From assembly GCF_013362995.1 (NCBI RefSeq), contig NZ_JABWDV010000189.1, forward strand, positions 1 to 40,125: 40,125 nucleotides of DNA. Reading direction: 5' to 3'. The notes under the pieces were generated by a model, which did no database searches, was not told where the DNA came from, and worked only from the letters and a program-made list of their open reading frames with translations. A program made the position numbers and the translations under genes. The number at the start of each line of letters is the position of its first letter. Positions within the stretch are counted from its first letter, which is position 1. This document shows, piece by piece, positions 1 through 7,503 of the stretch. This DNA comes from Streptomyces sp. TRM64462 (GTDB lineage: Bacteria > Actinomycetota > Actinomycetes > Streptomycetales > Streptomycetaceae).

Positions 1-693
1 CAGCCACCACTGGATGGCGTACGCCATGTGTGCGCCGATCGAGTCATGGTCGGGGTCCGGGATCAGCTCCGGGGTGTCACCGGACGGCTCGGGCGCCGTC
101 TGCTCCAGGTAGCCGCCGAGCACGGGCCGGCCGAGCCGCTCCGCCTGCTGCTCGCTGTTGATCAGCATGACCTGGCGGGGCGGCAGGCCCTTGAGGTCCT
201 TGATGCCGCTGCTGCCGGTCGTCTGGTCGGCCATGAGGCGGCCGGTGACCGTGACCCGGCCGGTGGGCGCGGGCGGCACGTCCGGGTACGCCTTCTGGTC
301 CGGGGCGGCCGGGACCCAGCCGCGGTTGACCAGGACGACCTGCCCGTCGGTGAGGACCAGAGGCGTCAGCACATGCATGCCGACCCGGTCGTCGGCGTTG
401 GTGCGGCGGCGTACGACGACCTCGTTGGCCGTGTCGAAGGTGCCGGTGGCCGTGGCGTGGCGCCAGTAGTCGGAGCGCGGCACGGTGTGGCCGGGGGAGG
501 TGAGCTCGGTCACGGGGACCGGCTTCGCGCGCAGGTTGTCCGCGATCAGGGCGTTCTGGGCGACCCGGCGCTCGTGCCGGTGGAACTGCCAGAAGCCCAG
601 CTCGACCATCACGGGGATGAGGACGAGGACGACGAGGGTGAGGATCACCCACTGCCGGGACAACAGGAAGCGGTACACCCCAAGACCGTACAT
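1..693 (-). CDS. SURF1 family cytochrome c oxidase assembly protein (3' end cut by window edge)
   Basis: The frame reads from an ATG at 693 to the left edge with no stop, so about 231 residues are visible and the C-terminus, probably including the second membrane helix, is missing. The N-terminus starts MYGLGVYRFLLSRQW, followed by a hydrophobic helix at about residues 15-32 and the segment ELGFWQFHRHERR. Further in come VLVNRGWVP and a region ending in GAHMAYAIQWW. These match the SURF1 plan of an N-terminal helix, a periplasmic-side domain with the NRGW motif and a final helix. SURF1 proteins help insert heme a into cytochrome c oxidase. No good Shine-Dalgarno precedes the ATG, so a start a few codons inside (GTG) is possible. 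It is last in a minus-strand run after the exonuclease and the Cys-rich protein. Confidence 0.9.
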   Translation of the reverse strand, partial: MYGLGVYRFLLSRQWVILTLVVLVLIPVMVELGFWQFHRHERRVAQNALIADNLRAKPVPVTELTSPGHTVPRSDYWRHATATGTFDTANEVVVRRRTNADDRVGMHVLTPLVLTDGQVVLVNRGWVPAAPDQKAYPDVPPAPTGRVTVTGRLMADQTTGSSGIKDLKGLPPRQVMLINSEQQAERLGRPVLGGYLEQTAPEPSGDTPELIPDPDHDSIGAHMAYAIQWWL

Positions 694-756
694 CCGGCCC
701 CGCGGCGCACCGCCTCCGGCCCCCGTGTGGCGGGGGCCGCCCCGGTCCTCCGGGCT

Positions 757-990
757 TCAGACCTTGTCGACGATGCCCACCCTGCCTTCCGCCCGGGCGC
801 AGTGCGCCCCGCAGTACCAGTGGCCGTCGGCCTCGACGCCCTGGCCGATGATCTGGACCCTGCAGTGCTCGCAGAGGGGCGCCATGCGGTGGATGGCGCA
901 GGAGAAGCAGTCGAAGACGTGCACCGCGCCCTGCGCGTGCACCTCGAAGGACATCCCGTAGTCGTTTCCGCAGACCTCACAACGTGCCAT
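757..990 (-). CDS. Small Cys-rich, probably zinc-binding protein
   Basis: This 77-residue protein begins MARCEVCGNDYG. It has paired cysteines CEVC, CFSC and CEHC, then a late CGAHC after a WYCG, which is the spacing of one or two zinc ribbons or a treble-clef knuckle. I chose the ATG at 990 because the first Cys pair follows at once; an in-frame extension to 1035 is Pro/Ala-rich and looks non-coding. No strong ribosome binding site is visible. It lies 54 bases after the exonuclease on the same strand and 63 bases before SURF1. I recognise it as a conserved actinobacterial small protein, but its function is unknown to me. Confidence 0.75.
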   Translation of the reverse strand: MARCEVCGNDYGMSFEVHAQGAVHVFDCFSCAIHRMAPLCEHCRVQIIGQGVEADGHWYCGAHCARAEGRVGIVDKV

Positions 991-1044
991 GCGCCACAGG
1001 GTGCGGGGCGCGGCGCCGGGAAGGGGCGACGGCACGCCCGGCCG

Positions 1045-2073
1045 TCACCCGTTCGCCGACGGGTCGGCCGGGGCGACGTCCCGCAGCAGCTGGGTGAAGG
1101 CCGCCTCGTCCACGACGGGTGTGCCGAACGCCTTCGCCTTGACGACCTTGGACGTGCCCGCGTGCGGGTCGTTGGTGACCAGCAGGCTCGTCAGCCGGGA
1201 CACGCTGGTCGCGATGTGCAGCCCGGCCTCGACGGCCCGGTCCTCCAGCAGCTCCCGTTCGACGGACGTGTCGCCGGAGAACGCCACCCGCATGCCTTGT
1301 TTGAGCGGTTTGTCCGCTTCGTAGCGGCCGGGGTTGGGGTACGGACACGGCGGCCGCTTCCGCGACGGGCGCCAACCGCCCCCGCCGTACGACGCCTGAC
1401 GGCCGATCCGGGGCGCGCCGGCGGCCGATGCCGTGCCGGCGGCCGATGCCGTGCCGGTGGCCGGGGAGGCCGACCATTCGGTGAGCGGCCGGCACTCCAG
1501 CAGCGGCAGCCGCACGCCCCGCTCCGCCGCCGCGCGCAGGCTCGGCCGGAACGACTCGGCGAGCACGCGCGCGTCGTCCAGCGCGTGGTGCGCGCGCTGC
1601 TGCACGACCCCGAAGTGCGCGGCCAGCGACTCCAGCTTCATGTTCGGCAGCGGCAGCGCCAGCTCACGGGCCAGCGCGATGGTGCACAGCCGCTGCCGCA
1701 CCGGCGCGGTGCGCTCCGCCCGTGCGTACTCACGGGCGATCATCGTCCAGTCGAAGTACGCGTTGTGCGCGACGAGGACCCGGCCGTCGAGCCGCTCCGC
1801 GAAGTCCGCGGCGACATCGGCGAAGAGCGGCGCGCCCTCCAGCACGTCGCTCGTCAGCCCGTGGATCCACACCGGGCCCGGGTCGCGCTCCGGGTTCACC
1901 AGCGTGTACCAGTGGTCCTCCACCTCGCCCTGCGCGTCGAGCCGGTAGACGGCAGCCGACACTATCCGGTCGTGCGAGGAGAGCCCGGTGGTCTCCACGT
2001 CGACCACCGCGTACCCCTGCGGGTAGGCGGCCGGCCATGCTGCTGCTGTCGTACGGTCGTCGAGCATGGTCAT
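1045..2073 (-). CDS. DEDDh 3'-5' exonuclease (DnaQ-like) with C-terminal BRCT domain
   Basis: 342 residues. The exonuclease domain spans about residues 18-185 with all DEDDh motifs intact: VVDVETTG (Asp25, Glu27), VAHNAYFDW (Asp108) and HHALDDARVLAE (His162, Asp167). A low-complexity linker follows (about 198-245), containing a short duplicated GTASAA segment. A BRCT domain then covers about 257-335 (GMRVAFSGDTS, SLLVTNDPHAGTSKVVKAKAFGTPVV). This is the DNA polymerase III epsilon-like architecture common in actinobacteria, probably acting in DNA repair or proofreading. I chose the ATG at 2073 because the conserved domain starts soon after; the frame is open upstream to 3021 but only as antisense to the neighbouring gene. 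A second ATG at 2067 (MLDD) is an alternative. Confidence 0.92.
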   Translation of the reverse strand: MTMLDDRTTAAAWPAAYPQGYAVVDVETTGLSSHDRIVSAAVYRLDAQGEVEDHWYTLVNPERDPGPVWIHGLTSDVLEGAPLFADVAADFAERLDGRVLVAHNAYFDWTMIAREYARAERTAPVRQRLCTIALARELALPLPNMKLESLAAHFGVVQQRAHHALDDARVLAESFRPSLRAAAERGVRLPLLECRPLTEWSASPATGTASAAGTASAAGAPRIGRQASYGGGGWRPSRKRPPCPYPNPGRYEADKPLKQGMRVAFSGDTSVERELLEDRAVEAGLHIATSVSRLTSLLVTNDPHAGTSKVVKAKAFGTPVVDEAAFTQLLRDVAPADPSANG

Positions 2074-2190
2074 TGAGAATAGAGGCCGCCACTGACACGA
2101 CGGGAGCCGGGCGTCAGGGTCGCGTCGCGGTGTTGACGGCCGGCGGGCGCGGTTCCTTGCGCGGTACGGCAGTTGATGCCGTGTGCGGTG

Positions 2191-2207
2191 CCCGGGGCGG
2201 CCCCGGG
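2191..2207 (-). terminator. Short GC hairpin directly after the TerD-like gene
   Basis: Inverted repeat CCCGGGG-CGG-CCCCGGG with a 7-bp stem and 3-base loop, ending one base from the stop codon of the large minus-strand gene. It could act as a weak terminator or processing site. No T-run follows. Confidence 0.4.
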
Positions 2208-4904
2208 TCAGGCGAGACCGGCCACCAGGTCGGCGGCCGTCGCCTGTTCGAGGCCGCAGCCGTCGACCGGGCCCGGCAGGAGCCGGTACACCGTGCCCGT
2301 CGCGCCCTCCGGGGCCACGCCGCCGTCCGCGAGGGCGAGCAGCACCCGCTTCCCGGACGCGGCACGGCCCGCGGCCGCGACCGGGTCCCCGGCCGGCCGG
2401 TGCCGCCGGTCCGGCGACAGCCCCGTACGGATCCGGCGGGCGTACGCGCCGAGCGTCTCGCCCAGCCGCAGCGTGTGGTGCAGCAGCTCGCCGTCCCGCA
2501 GGACGACGGTCTCCTCCGCGCGCGTGGCGGCGTGCCACACCGCGACGTCCCACAGCGTCGTACGGCCCGCCGTGAAGTACGCGAACAGATCGGCGCCGAG
2601 CACGCACAGGGCGTCCCGGTGCCGGTCCGCGCTGTGGTGGCCGCCCGAGGACGGCAGATGCACGTCCGTCCACAGGGAGGTGCGCCGCTCCAGGTCGACG
2701 AGCATCGGGACGTGGATGCGCGAGTCGCCCACCAGGTCGTAGCGCTGGCGGACGGTGCGCGGGTCGTACGCGGCACCGCGCCCTTCGCGCGCGTGGCGGG
2801 CGTGAAGGGTCATGAAGCCGGCGAAGGCGTCGAGGAGCTGTTCGAACGGGACGTCGTTGAAGCTGAACACGATCGGTACGACGAACCGCACGCCCGCGTC
2901 CGCGAGCCCCGCCAGGTCCAGGTCCACGTACTCGGTGGCACCGTCCGGCGCGGGCGCCGACGTCAGGTCGCCGGAGTGCACGGCCGCCCGCTTCCCGTAC
3001 ATGAGGCGCGTGTAGTCGCACAGGCCCTTGTACGTCCAGTCCGCGTCGTACAGCAGCACCGACAGGTCCAGGTCGACGCGGGTGCTCTCGGGCTGCGTCC
3101 AGTGCAGGAACAGGCGCAGCACCTCGCCCTCAGGGAGCGGCCGGAAGCTGCCGCGCGGCATGGGGGACAGGGCCCGCGCCGCCGCGCCCTCGGCCGACGG
3201 TACGGCGATCCCGGCCAGGTCCGCGTCGAGGACGGCCAGCCGGTAGCGGTCCGCCCGCTCCGCGCGCGTGGCCAGCCGGCGCAGCGCCTCGCCTTCCAGG
3301 AGCCCGCACACCTGCTCGGTCACGGCGCGCGGCAGCGGGGCGCGGTCGTCGTCGACCGCGTACGCCCGCGTCACCTGGCCGCGCGGGAAGAACACCCGCC
3401 GCGTGCCCGGGAGGTGACGGTTCCGCAGCCGGCCGAGGGCGGCCAGCAGGGGGCCGGGCGCGGCGCCCGGGAGGGCGCGCAGCAGCGCGTGGACGGCCTG
3501 GCGGGGCAGCGGCCCGGGCCCGTACAGGCGCAGCAGCCGGTCCAGGGCGCGGACCAGTTCGCCGGGGCGCTCGGCGAGCAGCGCGAGCGCGGCACCGGGG
3601 TCGGCGGTCCCGCAGAGGCCGGGCTTCCCGTCGGGGCCGGGGGTCCCGTCGCGTCCGGGGGTCCCGGCAGGGACCGGGTTTCCGTCGCGTCCGGGGGTCC
3701 CGGCGGGGACCGGGCTTTCGTCGCGTCCGGGGGTCCCGGCGGGGACCGGGTTTCCGTCGCGTCCGGGGGTCCCGGCGGGGACCGGGTTTCCGTCGCGTCC
3801 GGGGCTCCCGCCGGGGACCGGGCTTCCGCCGGGGCCTGGGCTCGCGTCGGCGCCGGGGATCCCGCCGGGGTCGGGGTTCGCGTCGGGACCGGAGCTTTTG
3901 TCGCGTCCAGGCCCGGGGCGCAGCGCCTCCTCGACGCGGGCCCGCCAGGTGCGCGGCCGGACGCGCCGCCCGTCGGGGTCGAGCCGTACCGCCGTGGGGT
4001 GCTCGGCGGCCGTGGCGCGCAGGGCGGGGCCGAACGACACGGCGTCCAGGTCCGTTTCGCGCAGCACCGCGAACGCCAGCGCCGCCTTCGGGTACCGGGC
4101 GTGGCACTCGAACGGGTGAAGGATCTCGGCGGCGCGCTTCCACGCGGCCGGGTACCGCAGCACGTCCTCGACCAGCGCGCCGGCGTCCAGCCCGTCCAGG
4201 ACGCCGAGCAGCCGGCGGCGCAGGGCGCGCGGCACCGAACGGAACCGGGGCGGCGCGAGCAGGTCCGCTTCGCCGCCGGACAGGACCGCCAGCAGACGCA
4301 GGACGTCCGTCGCCGTCGTGAGCCGGGCGGTCACGAGCGGGGCCGCCGCGTCCCGCGTGCCCGGATCGCGCAGCAGCGCGGCCAGGACACGCGCCTTGGT
4401 CTCCCGTACGGGAATGTCGTCCGGCAGCCAGTCGAGCGCGGGTGACGCGTGCAGCCGGACGTGCGCCAGCAGCACGTCCAGGTCCTCGCGGTCCTGCGGG
4501 GTCGGCGGGGTGCGCCGGGCGAGCAGCGCCGCCAGCGCCCGCGCCGCGTCGGCGTCCAGGTCGGTGCCGCGCTCCAGGGGCTGGAGCGCGGAGGACGGCG
4601 CGTCCACCAGGTCGTCCCCGACAGGCGAGGCGTCCGCGAAGTGCGGGCGGAGCGGTATGTGCGTCCGGTCGGCGCCCAACTCGGCGTCGAGCCGCCGCAG
4701 CAACTCCCGCCCCGTCCGCGCGAGCCCGTCCGCCTCCAGGCCCGCCAGGGCGTCCCGCAGCCGCGGCGTCGCGACGAACCCCCGGTTCCGCAGCGCGGCC
4801 TCCAGTGACGCGAGGCCACCGGCGGCCGCACCCTTTCCGGCTGCGTCGACGGCGACGTACACGGTGCGGAGGCGGCGCAGCAGAACGGACGACACGACGG
4901 ACAA
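2208..4904 (-). CDS. Large TerD-like protein of the MXAN_6230/SCO0854 type, RING finger apparently absent
   Basis: 898 residues from a TTG start at 4904, with GGGGGG about six bases upstream. A GTG at 4895 is an alternative. The N-terminal half is helical and Leu/Ala/Arg-rich (LLRRLRTVYV, ADRTHIPL, LARRTPPTPQDRED, ATDVLRLLAVLSGGE, YPAAWKRAAEILHPFE). Residues about 326-435 form a Pro/Gly-rich insert with five 12-residue PGRDGNPVPAGT-like repeats. The C-terminal third carries a TerD-like beta-sandwich signature (VDLDLSVLLYDADW, HSGDLTSAPAPDGATEY, VDLDLAGLADAGVRFVVPIVFSFND). As I recall the family, a RING finger normally sits just after ADRTHIPL; here there is no Cys cluster. Function is unknown; TerD domains are calcium-binding and linked to stress and tellurite resistance. 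It heads the minus-strand cluster at the left of the window. Confidence 0.75.
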   Translation of the reverse strand: MSVVSSVLLRRLRTVYVAVDAAGKGAAAGGLASLEAALRNRGFVATPRLRDALAGLEADGLARTGRELLRRLDAELGADRTHIPLRPHFADASPVGDDLVDAPSSALQPLERGTDLDADAARALAALLARRTPPTPQDREDLDVLLAHVRLHASPALDWLPDDIPVRETKARVLAALLRDPGTRDAAAPLVTARLTTATDVLRLLAVLSGGEADLLAPPRFRSVPRALRRRLLGVLDGLDAGALVEDVLRYPAAWKRAAEILHPFECHARYPKAALAFAVLRETDLDAVSFGPALRATAAEHPTAVRLDPDGRRVRPRTWRARVEEALRPGPGRDKSSGPDANPDPGGIPGADASPGPGGSPVPGGSPGRDGNPVPAGTPGRDGNPVPAGTPGRDESPVPAGTPGRDGNPVPAGTPGRDGTPGPDGKPGLCGTADPGAALALLAERPGELVRALDRLLRLYGPGPLPRQAVHALLRALPGAAPGPLLAALGRLRNRHLPGTRRVFFPRGQVTRAYAVDDDRAPLPRAVTEQVCGLLEGEALRRLATRAERADRYRLAVLDADLAGIAVPSAEGAAARALSPMPRGSFRPLPEGEVLRLFLHWTQPESTRVDLDLSVLLYDADWTYKGLCDYTRLMYGKRAAVHSGDLTSAPAPDGATEYVDLDLAGLADAGVRFVVPIVFSFNDVPFEQLLDAFAGFMTLHARHAREGRGAAYDPRTVRQRYDLVGDSRIHVPMLVDLERRTSLWTDVHLPSSGGHHSADRHRDALCVLGADLFAYFTAGRTTLWDVAVWHAATRAEETVVLRDGELLHHTLRLGETLGAYARRIRTGLSPDRRHRPAGDPVAAAGRAASGKRVLLALADGGVAPEGATGTVYRLLPGPVDGCGLEQATAADLVAGLA
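3648..3827. repeat. 36-bp tandem repeat, five copies, inside the TerD-like gene
   Basis: Five head-to-tail units starting at 3648, 3684, 3720, 3756 and 3792, each beginning GTCGCGTCCGGGG. The first four differ by one to three bases and the last is more diverged. The period is in frame, so each unit encodes 12 residues (PGRDGNPVPAGT type) in a collagen-like Pro/Gly insert. Such near-identical units suggest recent slippage or unequal exchange. Confidence 0.95.
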
Positions 4905-4949
4905 ACAGATCCCCCCAAGAGAAAAGAAAAAAGGAGGCGGGGACGGAGA

Positions 4950-5060
4950 GTGGGCGCGCTGTGCCTATGTCAAAGGAGGTTCAGAAGGAAGCGCTGCCGC
5001 GGAGCCGTCCCCGCCGACCAGGAGTCTAGGGAACGCGCGTGCGATCCCGCCATGGAATAA
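4950..5060 (+). CDS. Possible 36-residue Cys-rich small ORF upstream of the VIT gene
   Basis: A GTG at 4950 opens a 36-codon frame ending TAA at 5058-5060. It starts VGALCLCQRRFRRKRC and contains four cysteines and many arginines. AAGGAGG lies 12 bases upstream in an A-rich stretch, with a second weaker GGAG nearer. A second short frame, ATG at 4967 to TAG at 5029 (20 residues, starting MSKEVQKEALPRS), overlaps it in another phase. Either could be a leader peptide for the VIT transporter or chance. I do not recognise the sequence. Confidence 0.2.
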   Translation: MGALCLCQRRFRRKRCRGAVPADQESRERACDPAME

Positions 5061-5121
5061 CGCGGGCGTCCAGCGCGCCGTTTCCCGGCCCGCCGGGTGC
5101 GCGGGTGAGACGCTCGGCGTC

Positions 5122-5832
5122 GTGAGCGAACCGACACCGCACGAGCCGCACGTGGGCCCGCTCGGGGCCCGTCTCAACTGGCTCAGGGCCGCCGTACTCG
5201 GCGCGAACGACGGCATCGTGTCCACGGCCGGCCTCGTCGTCGGCGTCGCGGGTGCCACCACCGACCGCTCCACGCTCCTGACCGCCGGCCTCGCCGGGCT
5301 GCTGGCCGGATCGATGTCGATGGCGGTCGGGGAGTACGTCTCCGTCTCCACCCAGCGCGACTCCGAGAAGGCAGCCCTGGCCGTGGAGCGGCGGGAGCTC
5401 CGCGAACAGCCGGAGGCCGAGCTCGAAGAGCTCACCGATCTGCTGGCGGACCGCGGCCTGAGCCGCGAGGTCGCCCGTGAGGCGGCGGCGCAGCTGACGG
5501 CACGGGACGCGCTCCGGGCCCACGCGCGCGTGGAGCTGGGTATCGACCCGGACGAGCTGACGAACCCGTGGCACGCGGCCGCCGCGAGCTTCTCCGCGTT
5601 CACGGTCGGCGCGCTGCTGCCGCTGCTGGCGATGGTGCTGCCGCCCGCGCCCGCCCGGCTCTGGGTCACCGTCCTGTCCGTCCTGGCCGCCCTGACGCTG
5701 ACAGGCTGGTGGAGCGCCCGCCTCGGCGCCGCCCCGGCCCGGCCCGCGGTGCTCCGGGTGGTCGGCGGGGGAGCGGTGGCCATGGCGGTGACGTACGCGG
5801 CGGGGTCGTTGCTGGGGGCGGTGGGGGTGTAG
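5122..5832 (+). CDS. VIT1/CCC1 family (Fe2+/Mn2+ transporter) membrane protein
   Basis: 236 residues from a GTG at 5122. The first helix region reads WLRAAVLGANDGIVSTAGLVVGVAGA, the signature of the VIT family with its conserved Asn-Asp-Gly. It is followed by LLAGSMSMAVGEYVSVSTQRDSE. A charged cytoplasmic helix bundle (about residues 90-145, Glu-rich) comes next; in plant VIT1 this segment binds metal. Three more hydrophobic segments close the protein. Relatives export or store ferrous iron or manganese; the direction here is an inference. No strong Shine-Dalgarno precedes the GTG, and no DmdR/IdeR-like iron box is obvious upstream. It stands alone, 100 bases before the AGMO-like gene on the same strand. 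Confidence 0.88.
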   Translation: MSEPTPHEPHVGPLGARLNWLRAAVLGANDGIVSTAGLVVGVAGATTDRSTLLTAGLAGLLAGSMSMAVGEYVSVSTQRDSEKAALAVERRELREQPEAELEELTDLLADRGLSREVAREAAAQLTARDALRAHARVELGIDPDELTNPWHAAAASFSAFTVGALLPLLAMVLPPAPARLWVTVLSVLAALTLTGWWSARLGAAPARPAVLRVVGGGAVAMAVTYAAGSLLGAVGV

Positions 5833-5920
5833 GCGTTGGCGGATGTCGCCAAAAGTCGCTGACAACCCGTCTCGCATACTTGTCGGTAACCACATCTAGC
5901 CCTGGCCCGGGACGCGGCCC

Positions 5921-5926
5921 TACGGT
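5921..5926 (+). promoter_or_regulatory. Candidate -10 box (TACGGT) for a leaderless AGMO-like mRNA
   Basis: TACGGT fits the TANNNT consensus and ends exactly six bases before the ATG at 5933. No Shine-Dalgarno is present. This spacing is typical of leaderless actinobacterial transcripts. No convincing -35 is visible. Confidence 0.4.
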
Positions 5927-5932
5927 GCACGC

Positions 5933-6826
5933 ATGCCGCCGAACCTGCCCGATGTCGTGCTGTGGTCGATACCCGCCTTCGTGCTGCTCACGGTCCTGGA
6001 GATCGTCAGCTACAAGCTCCATCCCGACGAGGACGCCGCCGGGTACGAGACGAAGGACGCCGCCACCAGCATCACCATGGGACTCGGCAGTCTCGTCTTC
6101 GACTTCCTCTGGAAGATCCCGATCGTCGCAATCTACCTGGCGGTCTACGAGCTGACGCCGGCGCGCGTCCCCGTCCTGTGGTGGACGGTCCCGCTGATGC
6201 TGCTCGCACAGGACTTCTTCTACTACTGGTCCCACCGCGGCCACCACGTCATCCGCGTCCTGTGGGCCTGCCACGTCGTCCACCACTCCAGCCGGAAGTT
6301 CAACCTCACCACCGCGCTGCGCCAGCCGTGGACGACCTGGACCGTGTGGCCGTTCTATCTGCCGCTCATCGCCTGCGGCGTGCACCCGGCAGCGCTGGCG
6401 TTCTGCTCGTCGGCCAACCTCGTCTACCAGTTCTGGGTGCACACCGAACGGGTCGGCAGACTGCCGCGCCCCTTCGAGTACGTCCTCAACACGCCGTCGC
6501 ACCACCGGGTGCACCACGCCTCCCAGGGCGGCTACCTGGACCGCAACTTCGGCGGCATCCTCATCGTCTGGGACCGGATGTTCGGCACGTTCACGGCGGA
6601 GACCGAACGGCCGGTGTACGGGCTCACGAAGAACATCGACACGTACAACCCGCTGCGCGTCGCCACGCACGAGTACGCGGCCATCGCCCGCGACCTGCGC
6701 GCGGCCGGGTCGTGGCGGGAACGCGCGGGCCGCGTCTTCCGGGGCCCGGGCTGGCAGCCCGCGCCGCCCGACACGGAGGCGGAGACCACCGCGGCCGCGC
6801 CCACCACGGCGGAGCACGCCGCGTGA
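5933..6826 (+). CDS. Alkylglycerol monooxygenase-like fatty acid hydroxylase (sterol desaturase superfamily)
   Basis: 297 residues. All eight-histidine di-iron boxes are present: HRGHH (101-105), HVVHH (114-118) and HHRVHH (190-195), set between hydrophobic helices (about 10-25, 50-72, 82-98, 135-150). Beyond these generic boxes it carries segments I associate with animal AGMO/TMEM195: FNLTTALRQ, LVYQFWVHTE, LNTPSHHRVHH, GGILIVWDRMFGTF and VYGLTKNIDTYNPL. AGMO cleaves the O-alkyl ether bond of alkylglycerols using tetrahydrobiopterin. A true sterol C-5 desaturase is less likely given those motifs, though the substrate is an inference. The stop codon overlaps the start of the lysoplasmalogenase gene by four bases, so the two are translationally coupled. 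The C-terminal 25 residues are Ala/Thr-rich and variable. Confidence 0.88.
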   Translation: MPPNLPDVVLWSIPAFVLLTVLEIVSYKLHPDEDAAGYETKDAATSITMGLGSLVFDFLWKIPIVAIYLAVYELTPARVPVLWWTVPLMLLAQDFFYYWSHRGHHVIRVLWACHVVHHSSRKFNLTTALRQPWTTWTVWPFYLPLIACGVHPAALAFCSSANLVYQFWVHTERVGRLPRPFEYVLNTPSHHRVHHASQGGYLDRNFGGILIVWDRMFGTFTAETERPVYGLTKNIDTYNPLRVATHEYAAIARDLRAAGSWRERAGRVFRGPGWQPAPPDTEAETTAAAPTTAEHAA

Positions 6827-7503
6827 GCCGCGAACGGCTCGCCCGCCTCCTCCTGGTGGCCTTCGGCGTCGCGCTCGCCGTGGACCTCGTGTCCCTGCTC
6901 GCGGACGCGCGCACCGGGCATGTGGCCGCCAAGCCGCTGCTGATGCCGCTGCTCGCGGGATACGCGGCGGTGCGCGGGGCGCCCCGGCCGCTGCTCGCGG
7001 CGCTGCTGTTCGGCTGGGGCGGCGACGTGTTCCTGCTGTCCGACGCCGACTGGGCGTTCCTCGTCGGCATGGGCTCCTTCGCCGCCGGACACGTCTGCTA
7101 CCTGGTTCTGTTCGGGCGGGCGCGTACGTCGCCGGTGCTCGCGGCCGGTTACGGCGTCACGCTCGTCGCGGTCGTCGCGCTGCTGTGGCCGGACCTCCCC
7201 GCCGACCTGCGCGTCCCGGTCGCCGCGTACTCCCTGCTGCTCACGGCGATGGCGTACCGCGCGAGCGGCCTCGGCCCGGCCGCCGGCGCGGGCGGCGCGC
7301 TGTTCCTGCTCTCCGACACGCTCATCGCCACCGGCGTCGCAGCGTGGCCGCAGCTCCCCGCCCCCGACTTCTGGATCATGCTCACCTACGCGACCGCCCA
7401 GTACCTCCTGGCCACCGGCGTGCTCAGGACAGCCAGCGCGGAGCGTCCGCTCCCCAGCGGCCCGGCGGGCGTGCCCAGTCCGTCGGCCCGCCCTCGTACG
7501 TGA
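6823..7503 (+). CDS. YhhN/TMEM86 family lysoplasmalogenase
   Basis: 226 residues from the GTG at 6823, overlapping the previous stop (GTGA). The protein is almost all membrane helix (about seven or eight segments). It contains KPLLMPLLAGY, LFGWGGDVFLLSD with the paired Gly-Asp of the family, a later GALFLLSDTLIA with the second conserved Ser-Asp, and YATAQYLLATG. YhhN/TMEM86 proteins hydrolyse the vinyl-ether bond of lysoplasmalogens. Coupling to an AGMO-like gene suggests shared work on ether lipids. The last 27 residues (after LLATGVLRTASA) are hydrophilic and poorly conserved in style; their coding DNA overlaps the 3' end of the convergent CoA-transferase gene by 80 bases. Confidence 0.88.
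   Translation: MSRERLARLLLVAFGVALAVDLVSLLADARTGHVAAKPLLMPLLAGYAAVRGAPRPLLAALLFGWGGDVFLLSDADWAFLVGMGSFAAGHVCYLVLFGRARTSPVLAAGYGVTLVAVVALLWPDLPADLRVPVAAYSLLLTAMAYRASGLGPAAGAGGALFLLSDTLIATGVAAWPQLPAPDFWIMLTYATAQYLLATGVLRTASAERPLPSGPAGVPSPSARPRT

Noticed and set aside
28..2076. 682-codon plus-strand frame over SURF1, the Cys-rich protein and the exonuclease
   Set aside because: Spans three real minus-strand genes and their spacers, so it is a chance open frame.
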